A program made the translations under genes and the position numbers. 5,538 bases of DNA, from the NCBI GenBank assembly GCA_035280025.1, contig DATEGT010000098.1:1-5538 (forward strand). The letters run 5' to 3'. Below, in pieces: positions 1 to 5,538 of this stretch. The notes beneath the pieces were generated by a model. The model saw only the letters and a list, made by a program, of their open reading frames with translations. It ran no database searches and was not told where the DNA came from. Position 1 is the first letter of the stretch, and each line of letters opens with the position of its first letter. The stretch is from VBDM01 sp035280025. Its GTDB lineage: Bacteria; Pseudomonadota; Gammaproteobacteria; Burkholderiales; SG8-39.

Positions 1-362
1 TGCGCGAGCTCGAACAGGTCGCGCCAGCGCTGCCAGGTCGTGATCCCGCGGAAGGCGTCGGTGCCGAGCAGGAGCACCAGGGGGCGGCCCTTGCCGAACA
101 ACTTGCGCAGCCGCGCCAGGGTCTCGACGGTGTAGCCGGGAGAGCCCTGCCGGATCTCGGCCTCGTCCAGCTCGAAGAGCGCGTTCCTGCGGATGGCGAG
201 CTTCACCATCTCCACGCGGTGCTTCGCGGTCGCGCGGGGCTGCGTGCGGTGCCAGGGCCGCCCTGCGGGCACCCAGCGCACGCGCTCCAGGCCCAGGATC
301 TCGGCGGCTTCCTGGGCGAGCCGCAGATGTCCGAAGTGCACCGGGTCGAAGGTGCCGCCCAT
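1..362 (-). CDS. nadD: Nicotinate-nucleotide adenylyltransferase NadD, N-terminal part (3' end beyond left edge)
   Basis: NadD transfers AMP from ATP to nicotinate mononucleotide, giving deamido-NAD in the cytoplasmic NAD biosynthesis pathway. Seen: about 120 codons from the ATG at 362, beginning MGGTFDPVHFGHLRLA. This contains the nucleotidyltransferase GGTFDPxHxGH signature, with the H-x-G-H type histidines at residues 9 and 12. Further family blocks follow: VPAGRPWHR, a KHRVEMVKLAI helix, SPGYTVETL, and LLLGTDAFRGITTWQRW near the edge. The C-terminal ISxTxIR motif would lie outside the window. The gene follows proA on the same strand and is probably cotranscribed with it. The start is uncertain. 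The in-frame codons just before this ATG encode PIGI, which completes the usual first strand (IGIxGGTFDP), so translation probably begins upstream, perhaps at CTG 440..438. The end given here is the first standard start codon. Identity is secure; only the start is in doubt. Confidence 0.93.
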   Translation of the reverse strand, partial: MGGTFDPVHFGHLRLAQEAAEILGLERVRWVPAGRPWHRTQPRATAKHRVEMVKLAIRRNALFELDEAEIRQGSPGYTVETLARLRKLFGKGRPLVLLLGTDAFRGITTWQRWRDLFELA

Positions 363-371
363 GATGCCGAT

Positions 372-395
372 GGGAGCGGGCGAGCGCGCCCTCCC
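372..395 (-). repeat. GC-rich inverted repeat (hairpin) just upstream of the first nadD ATG
   Basis: Read on the minus strand, GGGCG pairs with CGCCC around a four-base CGCT loop. An outer GGGA/TCCC stem is added across a two-base bulge. The structure ends nine bases before ATG 362 and buries the only purine-rich GGGAGG in this leader, which would hinder initiation at that ATG. It is not followed by a T-run, so it is not an intrinsic terminator. It may be incidental to Arg/Pro-rich coding sequence if translation starts upstream. Confidence 0.4.
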
Positions 396-437
396 GGGCC
401 TGGGCGGGCGGGCCTTGCGGCGGCCGGAGATGTTCTT

Positions 438-449
438 CAGGTCCGCCTC
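438..449 (-). promoter_or_regulatory. Candidate Shine-Dalgarno and CTG start for nadD
   Basis: GAGG at 449..446 overlaps the proA TGA stop (450..448). Five bases later comes CTG (440..438), in frame with NadD and 26 codons upstream of the first ATG. From the in-frame TGA at 605..603 down to ATG 362 I find no ATG, GTG or TTG in this frame. Start here would make nadD translationally coupled to proA and add an Arg/Pro-rich leader ending in PIGI before MGGTFDP. CTG starts are rare in bacteria, so this is inference. Confidence 0.4.
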
Positions 450-1716
450 AAATGCGGATCTGCCCGCTGCCGAACACCACGAACTTCTGCGAGGTGAGAC
501 CTTCCAGGCCCACGGGCCCGCGCGCGTGCAGCTTGTCGGTCGAGATGCCGACCTCCGCGCCCAGCCCGTACTCGAAGCCGTCGGCGAAGCGCGTGGACGC
601 GTTCACCAGAACGGAGCTCGAGTCGACCTCGCGCAGGAAGCGCTTGGCGCGGCCCTCGTCCTCGGTGACGATCGCGTCGGTGTGCTGCGAGCCGTACTTG
701 GCGATGTGGGCGATCGCCGCGTCGAGGTCCTTGACCACGCGCACCGCGAGGATGGGCGCGAGGTATTCGGTATACCAGTCCTGCTCGGCCGCGGGCTTCA
801 TCGCCGCGACGAGCTTCCTCGCGTCTTCGTCGCCGCGCAGCTCGACGCCCTTCTCGGCGTAGATCCTCGCGAGCGGCGGGAGCACCTCCGGCGCGATCTT
901 CTCGTTCACGAGCAGCGTCTCCATCGCGTTGCACACGCCGTAGCGCTGCGTCTTCGCGTTGTCGGCGATGCGGATCGCCTTGTCGGGATCGGCGCCCTCG
1001 TCGATGTAGACGTGGCACACGCCGTCGAGGTGCTTGATCATGGGAATGCGCGACTCGCGCATCACGCGCTCGATCAGGTCCTTGCCGCCGCGCGGCACGA
1101 TGATGTCTACGTACTCGTTCATCGCGAGCAGCTGGCCGACGGCGACGCGGTCCGAAGTCCCGACCACCTGCACCGCGGTCTCGGGCAGGCCCGCGGCCTT
1201 GAGCCCCTCGTGCATGCACACCGCGATCGCCACGTTGGAGCGCACCGATTCCGAGCCGCCGCGCAGGATGCAGGCGTTGCCGGACTTCAGGCACAGCGCC
1301 GCCGCGTCCGCGGTGACGTTGGGACGCGACTCGTAGATGATGCCGATCACGCCCAGCGGCACGCGCATGCGCCCGACCTTGATGCCGCTCGGCCGCTCGT
1401 GGAGCTCGGAGATCTGCCCGACCGGGTCGGGGAGCCTGGCGACCTGCTCGAGGCCGGCCGCCATCGCCTCGATGCTCTTCTCCGTCAGCGTGAGGCGATC
1501 GAGGAAGGCCGCGTCCTTGCCGCCCGTGCGCGCCGACAGCACGTCCGCGGCGTTCTCGGAGAGCAGCTTCTTCGCGTCGCGCCGCAGCGCCTTGGCGGCG
1601 GCGACCAGCGCGCGGTTCTTGGTGGCTGTGTCCGCGCGCGCCACCTCGCGCGCGGCGATGCGCGCGCGCTGGCCGACCTTGATCATGTAGGCCTTGATGT
1701 CGGCGGGGGCGTTCAT
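448..1716 (-). CDS. proA: Gamma-glutamyl phosphate reductase (glutamate-5-semialdehyde dehydrogenase) ProA
   Basis: ProA reduces gamma-glutamyl phosphate to glutamate-5-semialdehyde with NADPH, the second step of proline synthesis from glutamate; it acts in the cytoplasm after the kinase ProB. The 422-residue protein has the usual family length (about 415-420) and an aldehyde-dehydrogenase fold. Seen: GVIGIIYESRPNVT (122-135), the LKSGNACILRGGSE nucleotide-binding region (143-156), HLDGVCHVYID (229-239), and CNAMETLLV (262-270), whose Cys262 is the likely nucleophile by alignment with family members. The signature AIAHIAKYGSQHTDAI (334-349) and the C-terminal RFADGFEYGLGAEVGIST region are also present. 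The ATG at 1716 gives the typical DIKAYM N-terminus. No Shine-Dalgarno precedes it, and a promoter -10 box sits only seven bases upstream, suggesting a leaderless transcript. nadD follows directly. proB is not in the window. No defects are seen. Confidence 0.97.
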   Translation of the reverse strand: MNAPADIKAYMIKVGQRARIAAREVARADTATKNRALVAAAKALRRDAKKLLSENAADVLSARTGGKDAAFLDRLTLTEKSIEAMAAGLEQVARLPDPVGQISELHERPSGIKVGRMRVPLGVIGIIYESRPNVTADAAALCLKSGNACILRGGSESVRSNVAIAVCMHEGLKAAGLPETAVQVVGTSDRVAVGQLLAMNEYVDIIVPRGGKDLIERVMRESRIPMIKHLDGVCHVYIDEGADPDKAIRIADNAKTQRYGVCNAMETLLVNEKIAPEVLPPLARIYAEKGVELRGDEDARKLVAAMKPAAEQDWYTEYLAPILAVRVVKDLDAAIAHIAKYGSQHTDAIVTEDEGRAKRFLREVDSSSVLVNASTRFADGFEYGLGAEVGISTDKLHARGPVGLEGLTSQKFVVFGSGQIRI

Positions 1717-1723
1717 CGAGGGA

Positions 1724-1753
1724 ATTTTACGCTGCCCGGGACCCTATCGTCAT
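1724..1753 (-). promoter_or_regulatory. Candidate sigma70-type promoter for proA
   Basis: On the minus strand, ATGACG (1753..1748, four of six matches to TTGACA) is followed after 18 bases by TAAAAT (1729..1724, five of six matches to TATAAT). The TAAAAT is a conspicuous AT island in this GC-rich DNA. Only seven bases (1723..1717) separate it from the proA ATG, so transcription would begin at or next to the start codon. This fits the missing Shine-Dalgarno of proA. Confidence 0.5.
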
Positions 1754-1766
1754 TCAGGCGGTGCGC

Positions 1767-1779
1767 GGCTCTTCGAGCC
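1767..1779. repeat. Small perfect inverted repeat in the proA-glnE divergent gap
   Basis: GGCTC-TTC-GAGCC is a five-base-pair perfect palindrome with a three-base spacer. It lies upstream of the proA -35 candidate and 22 bases before the glnE ATG. It could be a half-hidden operator or a small hairpin in a glnE leader, but an arm of five GC-rich bases can occur by chance here. No regulator is suggested by its sequence. Confidence 0.2.
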
Positions 1780-1801
1780 AAGTGCTAGTGTTGCGGATTG
1801 C

Positions 1802-4396
1802 ATGAACCCCCTCGACTACTCCCGCTACGCCCGCGATCTCGTCGCGGCCAGGCCCGAGTTGCGCGAGGAGATCGAGCGCGCGGAGGAGGGAGGCTGGACG
1901 CGCGAGGCGATGCAGGGGTTCCTGCGCCGCGACGGCGGCGCGGGCGATCCGGGGGCGCGGCTGCGCCGGCTGCGCCAGCGCGTGATGCTGCGCACGATGG
2001 CGCGCGATCTCGCGGACCTCGCGGCGCTCGACGAGGTCTGCGGCGCGATGTCGGCGCTCGCCGAGGTCGCGATCGCGGAGGCGCTCGCGTTTCTCGAGCC
2101 GCCGACGGGAGACGACGCGGGAGGGGCCGGGCTCTCGGTGATCGCCATGGGCAAGCTCGGCGGCGGAGAGCTCAACGTTTCTTCCGACGTCGATCTGGTG
2201 TTCCTCTATCCGGAGGAGGACCAGGCGGGCGCGCGCCTGGAGCATTTCGCGCGCCTGGGCCGGCGCCTCATCGCTGCGCTCGACGAGCGCACCGAGGACG
2301 GCTTCGTCTTCCGCGTCGACATGCGTCTGCGCCCCTGGGGCGACGGCGGCGCGCTCGCCACCAGCTTCGGCGCGCTCGAGGAGTATTTCGTGACGCAGGG
2401 ACGCGAGTGGGAGCGCTACGCCTGGATCAAGGCGCGCTCGCTCGGCGGAGACAACGAGGCGCTTTCGGCCATCGTGCGTCCCTTCGTCTACCGCAAATAC
2501 CTCGACTACGGCACGTTCGCCGCGATGCGCGAGCTGCATGCGCAGATCCGCGCCGAGGTCGCGCGCCGGGAGCTCTCCAACCAGATCAAGCTCGGCCCCG
2601 GCGGCATCCGCGAGATCGAGTTCCTCGCGCAGGCCTTCCAGCTGATCCGCGGCGGGCGCGATCCGGCGCTGCAGATCCGGCCGACGCTGGCGGTGCTCGC
2701 GCTGCTCGCGCAGAAGGGGCTGCTCCCCGCGGCCGCGTTCGAGGAGCTCTCCGAGGCCTACGTGTTCCTGCGGCGCCTGGAGCACCGGCTCCAGTATCTC
2801 GACGACGCGCAGACGCACGAGCTGCCCGAGGACGCCGGCGACCGCCTGCTCGTCGCCCGGGCGATGGGCTTCGCGGCGTGGGACTCGCTCCGCGTCGCCC
2901 TGGACGCGCGCCGCGCCCGCGTCTCCTGGCACTTCGAGCAGTTGTTCTCGGTCGAGGAGGCGCCCAGGCACCCGCTCGCGCCGCTTTGGGCCGGGGAAAA
3001 CGCCAGGGAGCGCCTCGAGCAGCTCGGTTTCCGCGACCCGGAAGGCGCCGCGGCGCGGCTCGCCGCGCTGCGCTCGGGCGGGCGCTACGCCGGGCTGCCC
3101 CAGGCGAGCCGCTCCCGCTTCGACGCCCTGATCCCGCGGATCATCGAAGCCTCGGCGGCGCGCGAGGACGCGGACGCGACGCTCACGCGCTTCCTCGACC
3201 TGGTCGAGACGGTGAGCCGCCGCGCCGCCTATCTCGCGCTCCTGGACGAGCACCCCGCGGTGCTCGCCCGCCTCGCTCAGCTCTTCGACTCGTCGAGCTG
3301 GGCGGCGGAGTATCTCAACCGGCACCCCGTGGTCCTCGACGAGCTGCTCGACGCGCGCAGCCTCCTCGCGCGTCCCGACTGGCACGCCTTCGCGCAGGAC
3401 CTGCGCGGCCAGGTCGCGGCGAAGCAGGGCGACGAGGAGCGCCAGATGGACTGGTTGCGCGAGGCGCACCACGCGCAGGTGTTCCGCCTGCTCGCGCAGG
3501 ACCTCTCGGGGCTGCTCACCGTCGAGGAGCTCGCCGACCACCTGTCGGATCTCGCCGACGCCGTGCTGCAGGTGACGCTCGAGCTGTGCTGGATGCAGCT
3601 GCGCGGCAGGCACCGGAGCGACCCGAGCTTCGCGGTCGTCGCCTACGGCAAGCTTGGTGGGAAGGAGCTGGGCTACGCGTCCGACCTCGACCTCATCTTC
3701 CTCTACGACGACGCGGACGACAGCGCGCAGGAGATCTACGCGAGGCTCGCGCAGCGCTTCAGCCGCTGGCTGACCGCGCGCACCTCCGCGGGCGTGCTGT
3801 TCGACATTGACTTGAGGCTGCGGCCGCAGGGGGAGAGCGGGCTGCTCGTCAGCTCGCTCGACGCCTTCCGCCGCTACCAGCGCGAGTCGGCCTGGACCTG
3901 GGAGCACCAGGCGCTGACGCGCGCGCGCTCCTGCGCCGGCGACGCGGCGCTGGGGGAGGCTTTCGAGTCGGAGAGGATCGCGATCCTGCGGATGCAGCGC
4001 GACTACGCCGCGCTGCGCAAGGACGTGCTGTCGATGCGCGAACAGCTCCTGCAGGGTCATCCCAACGAGAGCGGCCTGTTCGACCTCAAGCACGACCGCG
4101 GCGGCATGATCGACATCGAGTTCGTCGTGCAGTACCTGGTGCTCGGCCACTCGCACCGGCATTCCGGGCTGACGCGCAACGCCGGCAACATCGCGCTCCT
4201 CAGGCTCGCTGCGCAGCTCGACCTGATCCCGACCGAGTCGTCCGAGTCCGTCGGCGGCGCCTACCGCGAGTACCGCCGCCGGCAGCACTGGCTGCGCCTG
4301 AACGGCGCGAAGTACGCGCGCGTTCCCGCGCAGGAGGTCGCAAAGCACGTGGGCGCGACGCGGCTCCTGTGGTCCGGGGTCTTCGGAGACGGCTAG
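1802..4396 (+). CDS. glnE: Bifunctional glutamine synthetase adenylyltransferase/adenylyl-removing enzyme GlnE
   Basis: GlnE attaches AMP to a tyrosine of glutamine synthetase (GlnA), lowering its activity when nitrogen is plentiful. Its second activity removes AMP by phosphorolysis; PII protein and glutamine set the balance. The protein has 864 residues with two related nucleotidyltransferase halves. The N-terminal adenylyl-removase half has GKLGGGELNVSSDVD (117-131, metal-binding Asp129/Asp131), RVDMRLRP (171-178) and GGIREIEF (267-274). The C-terminal transferase half has GKLGGKELGYASDLDL (616-631, Asp628/Asp630), DIDLRLRP (668-675) and GGMIDIEF (767-774). Both active sites look intact. 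The frame is open upstream to 1694, but that part lies inside antisense proA. ATG 1802 gives the family-like LDYSRYARDLVAARPELR start; its Shine-Dalgarno is weak (GGA at 1795-1797). The protein is shorter than the E. coli enzyme (about 946), mostly before the first motif and in the linker. It is divergent from proA and convergent with holA. Confidence 0.97.
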   Translation: MNPLDYSRYARDLVAARPELREEIERAEEGGWTREAMQGFLRRDGGAGDPGARLRRLRQRVMLRTMARDLADLAALDEVCGAMSALAEVAIAEALAFLEPPTGDDAGGAGLSVIAMGKLGGGELNVSSDVDLVFLYPEEDQAGARLEHFARLGRRLIAALDERTEDGFVFRVDMRLRPWGDGGALATSFGALEEYFVTQGREWERYAWIKARSLGGDNEALSAIVRPFVYRKYLDYGTFAAMRELHAQIRAEVARRELSNQIKLGPGGIREIEFLAQAFQLIRGGRDPALQIRPTLAVLALLAQKGLLPAAAFEELSEAYVFLRRLEHRLQYLDDAQTHELPEDAGDRLLVARAMGFAAWDSLRVALDARRARVSWHFEQLFSVEEAPRHPLAPLWAGENARERLEQLGFRDPEGAAARLAALRSGGRYAGLPQASRSRFDALIPRIIEASAAREDADATLTRFLDLVETVSRRAAYLALLDEHPAVLARLAQLFDSSSWAAEYLNRHPVVLDELLDARSLLARPDWHAFAQDLRGQVAAKQGDEERQMDWLREAHHAQVFRLLAQDLSGLLTVEELADHLSDLADAVLQVTLELCWMQLRGRHRSDPSFAVVAYGKLGGKELGYASDLDLIFLYDDADDSAQEIYARLAQRFSRWLTARTSAGVLFDIDLRLRPQGESGLLVSSLDAFRRYQRESAWTWEHQALTRARSCAGDAALGEAFESERIAILRMQRDYAALRKDVLSMREQLLQGHPNESGLFDLKHDRGGMIDIEFVVQYLVLGHSHRHSGLTRNAGNIALLRLAAQLDLIPTESSESVGGAYREYRRRQHWLRLNGAKYARVPAQEVAKHVGATRLLWSGVFGDG
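4393..4396. other. Overlapping stop codons of convergent glnE and holA (CTAG)
   Basis: The palindrome CTAG supplies TAG to glnE on the plus strand (4394-4396) and TAG to holA on the minus strand (4395..4393). The two genes therefore overlap by four bases, with no intergenic DNA. I see no bidirectional terminator: the nearest inverted repeat, GTCT-TCGG-AGAC at 4379-4390 inside the glnE end, has a four-pair stem and no T-run. Each transcript must extend into the other gene. Confidence 0.9.
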
Positions 4397-5400
4397 GCCG
4401 CGAAGCGCAGGCAGAGCTGCAGGAGCTCGTCCCAGGCGTCGCCCTTGACGACGCCCTTGACGATGCGGTCGACTCCCGCCGCGTGCTCCAGCGCGGAGAG
4501 CAGCGAGGCGCGGGAGAACTTCCTCGCCGCCTTGCCGACGAGCGCCTGGCGCGCGTCGCCCCAGACGCGCGCCTCGCGCAGCACCTCGGCGAGCGCGCGC
4601 CCCGAGGCGAGAGCGTGCTGCACGCGGCACACCGCGCGGATCTCCTCGGCGAGCAGCCACAGAACCCGCGGCGGCGCCTCGCCCTCACCGCGCAGGCCCT
4701 CGAGCATGCGCGCAAGGCGCGCGCGGTCCCCCGAGAGCATCGCCTCGCCGAGCTTGCCCGCGTCGTAGCGCGCGACGTCCATCACCGCCTCGCGCACCGC
4801 GTCGAAGCCGAGCTCGCCCTGGGGCAGGAGCAGCGCGAGCTTCTGGATCTCCTGGTGCGCGGCGATGAGGTTCCCCTCGACGCAGTCGGCGAGAAAACGC
4901 AGCGTCTCGGGCTTCGCGCCCTGCTTCTGGCGCGAAAGGCGCGCCGCGATCCACTCGGGCAGGCGAGCGCGCTCGACCGGGAACACGTTGACCACCGTTC
5001 CCTTCGACTCCAGCGCGCCGAACCAGGCGGACGACTGCCCGGCTCGGTCCAGGCGAGGCAGCAGGACCAGCGTGACCGCGTCGCCGGGGAGCCTCGCGCA
5101 GAACGCCTCGATCGCCTGCGATCCGTCGGTCCCCGGCTTGCCCGAAGGCAGGCGCAGCTCGATCAGCCTGCGGTCGCCGAAGAGCGAAGGGCTCGCGGCG
5201 CTCGCGGCGAGATGGCCCCAGTCGAAGCCGCGCTCGGCGAGCAGCACGCTGCGCTCGGCGAACCCGCCGGCGCGCGCCCGCGCGCGGATCGCGTCGGCGG
5301 CTTCCATGGAGAGCAGCGGCTCGTCGCCGTGGATCGCGTACAGCGGCCGGAGCTCGCGCGAGAGATGCGCTTCGAGCTGCTCCAGCCGCAGCGCGGGCAC
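4393..5400 (-). CDS. holA: DNA polymerase III delta subunit HolA
   Basis: HolA (delta) is the clamp-loader subunit that opens the beta sliding clamp (DnaN) during replication. The 335 residues match the length of the family (E. coli about 343). Seen: the N-terminal LRPLYAIHGDEPLL (17-30), which opens the AAA+-like fold; SLFGDRRLIELRLP (72-85), whose Leu73-Phe74 corresponds to the beta-binding wedge described for E. coli delta; LPEWIAARL (147-155); EGNLIAAHQEIQKLALLLP (175-193) in the lid region; and an alpha-helical C-terminal collar domain from about 210 (LRGEGEAPPRVLWLLAEEI). There is no P-loop, as expected for delta. The start is GTG, which keeps the family N-terminus ALRLEQLEAHL; the next Met is at residue 32. 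It begins one base after the lptE stop and ends in a stop codon shared with glnE. Confidence 0.96.
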   Translation of the reverse strand: MPALRLEQLEAHLSRELRPLYAIHGDEPLLSMEAADAIRARARAGGFAERSVLLAERGFDWGHLAASAASPSLFGDRRLIELRLPSGKPGTDGSQAIEAFCARLPGDAVTLVLLPRLDRAGQSSAWFGALESKGTVVNVFPVERARLPEWIAARLSRQKQGAKPETLRFLADCVEGNLIAAHQEIQKLALLLPQGELGFDAVREAVMDVARYDAGKLGEAMLSGDRARLARMLEGLRGEGEAPPRVLWLLAEEIRAVCRVQHALASGRALAEVLREARVWGDARQALVGKAARKFSRASLLSALEHAAGVDRIVKGVVKGDAWDELLQLCLRFAA

Positions 5401-5401
5401 G

Positions 5402-5538
5402 CTATTCCGCCTGCGGCTTCGCGGCGATCAGCCGCCGTATGATCTGCTGGACCATGTCGGTCTGCATGTCGCGGTACAGCAGGGCCTCCTCGTTCTCCTT
5501 CGCGATCACCTGCGCGTCGCTGTAGCTCATGTCGCGGG
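5402..5538 (-). CDS. lptE: LPS-assembly lipoprotein LptE, C-terminal 44 residues (5' end beyond right edge)
   Basis: LptE (formerly RlpB) is an outer-membrane lipoprotein that plugs the LptD beta-barrel and helps insert lipopolysaccharide in the outer leaflet. Only the end is visible: RDMSYSDAQVIAKENEEA followed by LLYRDMQTDMVQQIIRRL and a short tail ending PQAE. This is the typical C-terminal pattern of the proteobacterial family: a last beta strand with Y-x-Y/S-D, then a helix rich in E/Q with the (V/I)QQ(I/L)xRRL ending. Position directly before holA is the conserved neighbourhood of lptE (leuS-lptE-holA in many proteobacteria), which strengthens a call resting on few residues. The signal peptide and lipobox lie outside the window. 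Confidence 0.85.
   Translation of the reverse strand, partial: RDMSYSDAQVIAKENEEALLYRDMQTDMVQQIIRRLIAAKPQAE
5407..5412 (-). promoter_or_regulatory. Ribosome binding site supporting the GTG start of holA
   Basis: AGGCGG (5412..5407), one mismatch from AGGAGG, lies six bases before the GTG at 5400..5398. It is embedded in the last sense codons of lptE. The placement supports the GTG start and suggests that holA translation is coupled to the termination of lptE. Confidence 0.6.

Noticed and set aside
193..1788. A 531-codon open frame on the plus strand opposite nadD and proA
   Set aside because: The composition is that of a shadow frame (His/Arg/Asp/Leu repeats from reversed codons). It spans two well-supported minus-strand genes and the intergenic gap.
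1783..1791. Extended -10-like TGCTAGTGT for glnE
   Set aside because: TAGTGT matches TATAAT at only three positions, no -35 lies at a proper distance, and the implied leader would be about five bases.
1780..1794. Possible sigma54 promoter (TTGC at 1791-1794) before glnE, tempting because of its nitrogen role
   Set aside because: The -24 element is AG where GG is required and the rest matches poorly. The start site would also fall inside the start codon.
1694..1801. Upstream extension of glnE to an ATG at 1694
   Set aside because: The extra 36 residues overlap the proA start on the other strand and the promoter gap, and do not resemble GlnE N-termini. ATG 1802 is followed at once by family-like sequence.
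2150..3710. Internal repeat: GKLGG-ELx-SD-DL-F-LY occurs twice in glnE
   Set aside because: This is the known ancient duplication of nucleotidyltransferase domains in GlnE, not a new repeat.
1798..3810. A 670-codon frame on the plus strand overlapping glnE in another phase
   Set aside because: It is strongly Arg/Ala/Pro-rich, lacks recognisable domains and starts beside the true glnE ATG. It is a GC-driven shadow.
4379..4390. Inverted repeat GTCT-TCGG-AGAC near the glnE end as a terminator
   Set aside because: There are only four stem pairs and no T-run on either strand.
1754..4660. A 968-codon open frame on the minus strand opposite glnE and part of holA
   Set aside because: Its translation is Arg/Ala/Glu-rich, low in complexity and shows no family motif. 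Such long antisense frames are a by-product of high GC and third-position bias, and glnE on the other strand is unmistakable.

Overview
The window is a GC-rich (my estimate: about 70%), densely coded chromosomal segment of housekeeping genes. The gene set and protein sequences point to a betaproteobacterium, or a close relative with an LPS outer membrane: lptE-holA and proA-nadD occur in an order I recognise from that class, and the bifunctional GlnE is of the proteobacterial type. The genus cannot be fixed from the sequence. There are no IS elements, tRNAs, rRNAs, CRISPR arrays or phage genes, and no stretch longer than about 90 bases lacks coding potential.

Layout from left to right. On the minus strand lie the N-terminal part of nadD (NAD biosynthesis, cut by the left edge) and, upstream of it, complete proA (proline biosynthesis). 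A gap of 85 bases (1717-1801) separates proA from glnE, which is divergently transcribed on the plus strand. GlnE is the two-domain enzyme that adenylylates and deadenylylates glutamine synthetase. It runs tail-to-tail into holA (minus strand; delta subunit of the DNA polymerase III clamp loader), and the two stop codons share one CTAG. Upstream of holA, one base away, is the 3' end of lptE (LPS-assembly lipoprotein), cut by the right edge.

The genes do not form a single pathway. They look like a conserved block, lptE-holA-proA-nadD, into which glnE is placed in the opposite orientation between holA and proA. proA therefore cannot simply be read from the lptE-holA transcript, and it has a good promoter candidate of its own whose position implies a leaderless mRNA.

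I see no evidence of a new biological system. The points that deserve a second look are small-scale: nadD has no ATG, GTG or TTG start that preserves its first beta strand, while a CTG with a well-placed Shine-Dalgarno is available; a GC-rich hairpin precedes its first ATG; proA looks leaderless; the glnE and holA stop codons overlap; and glnE interrupts the expected gene order.
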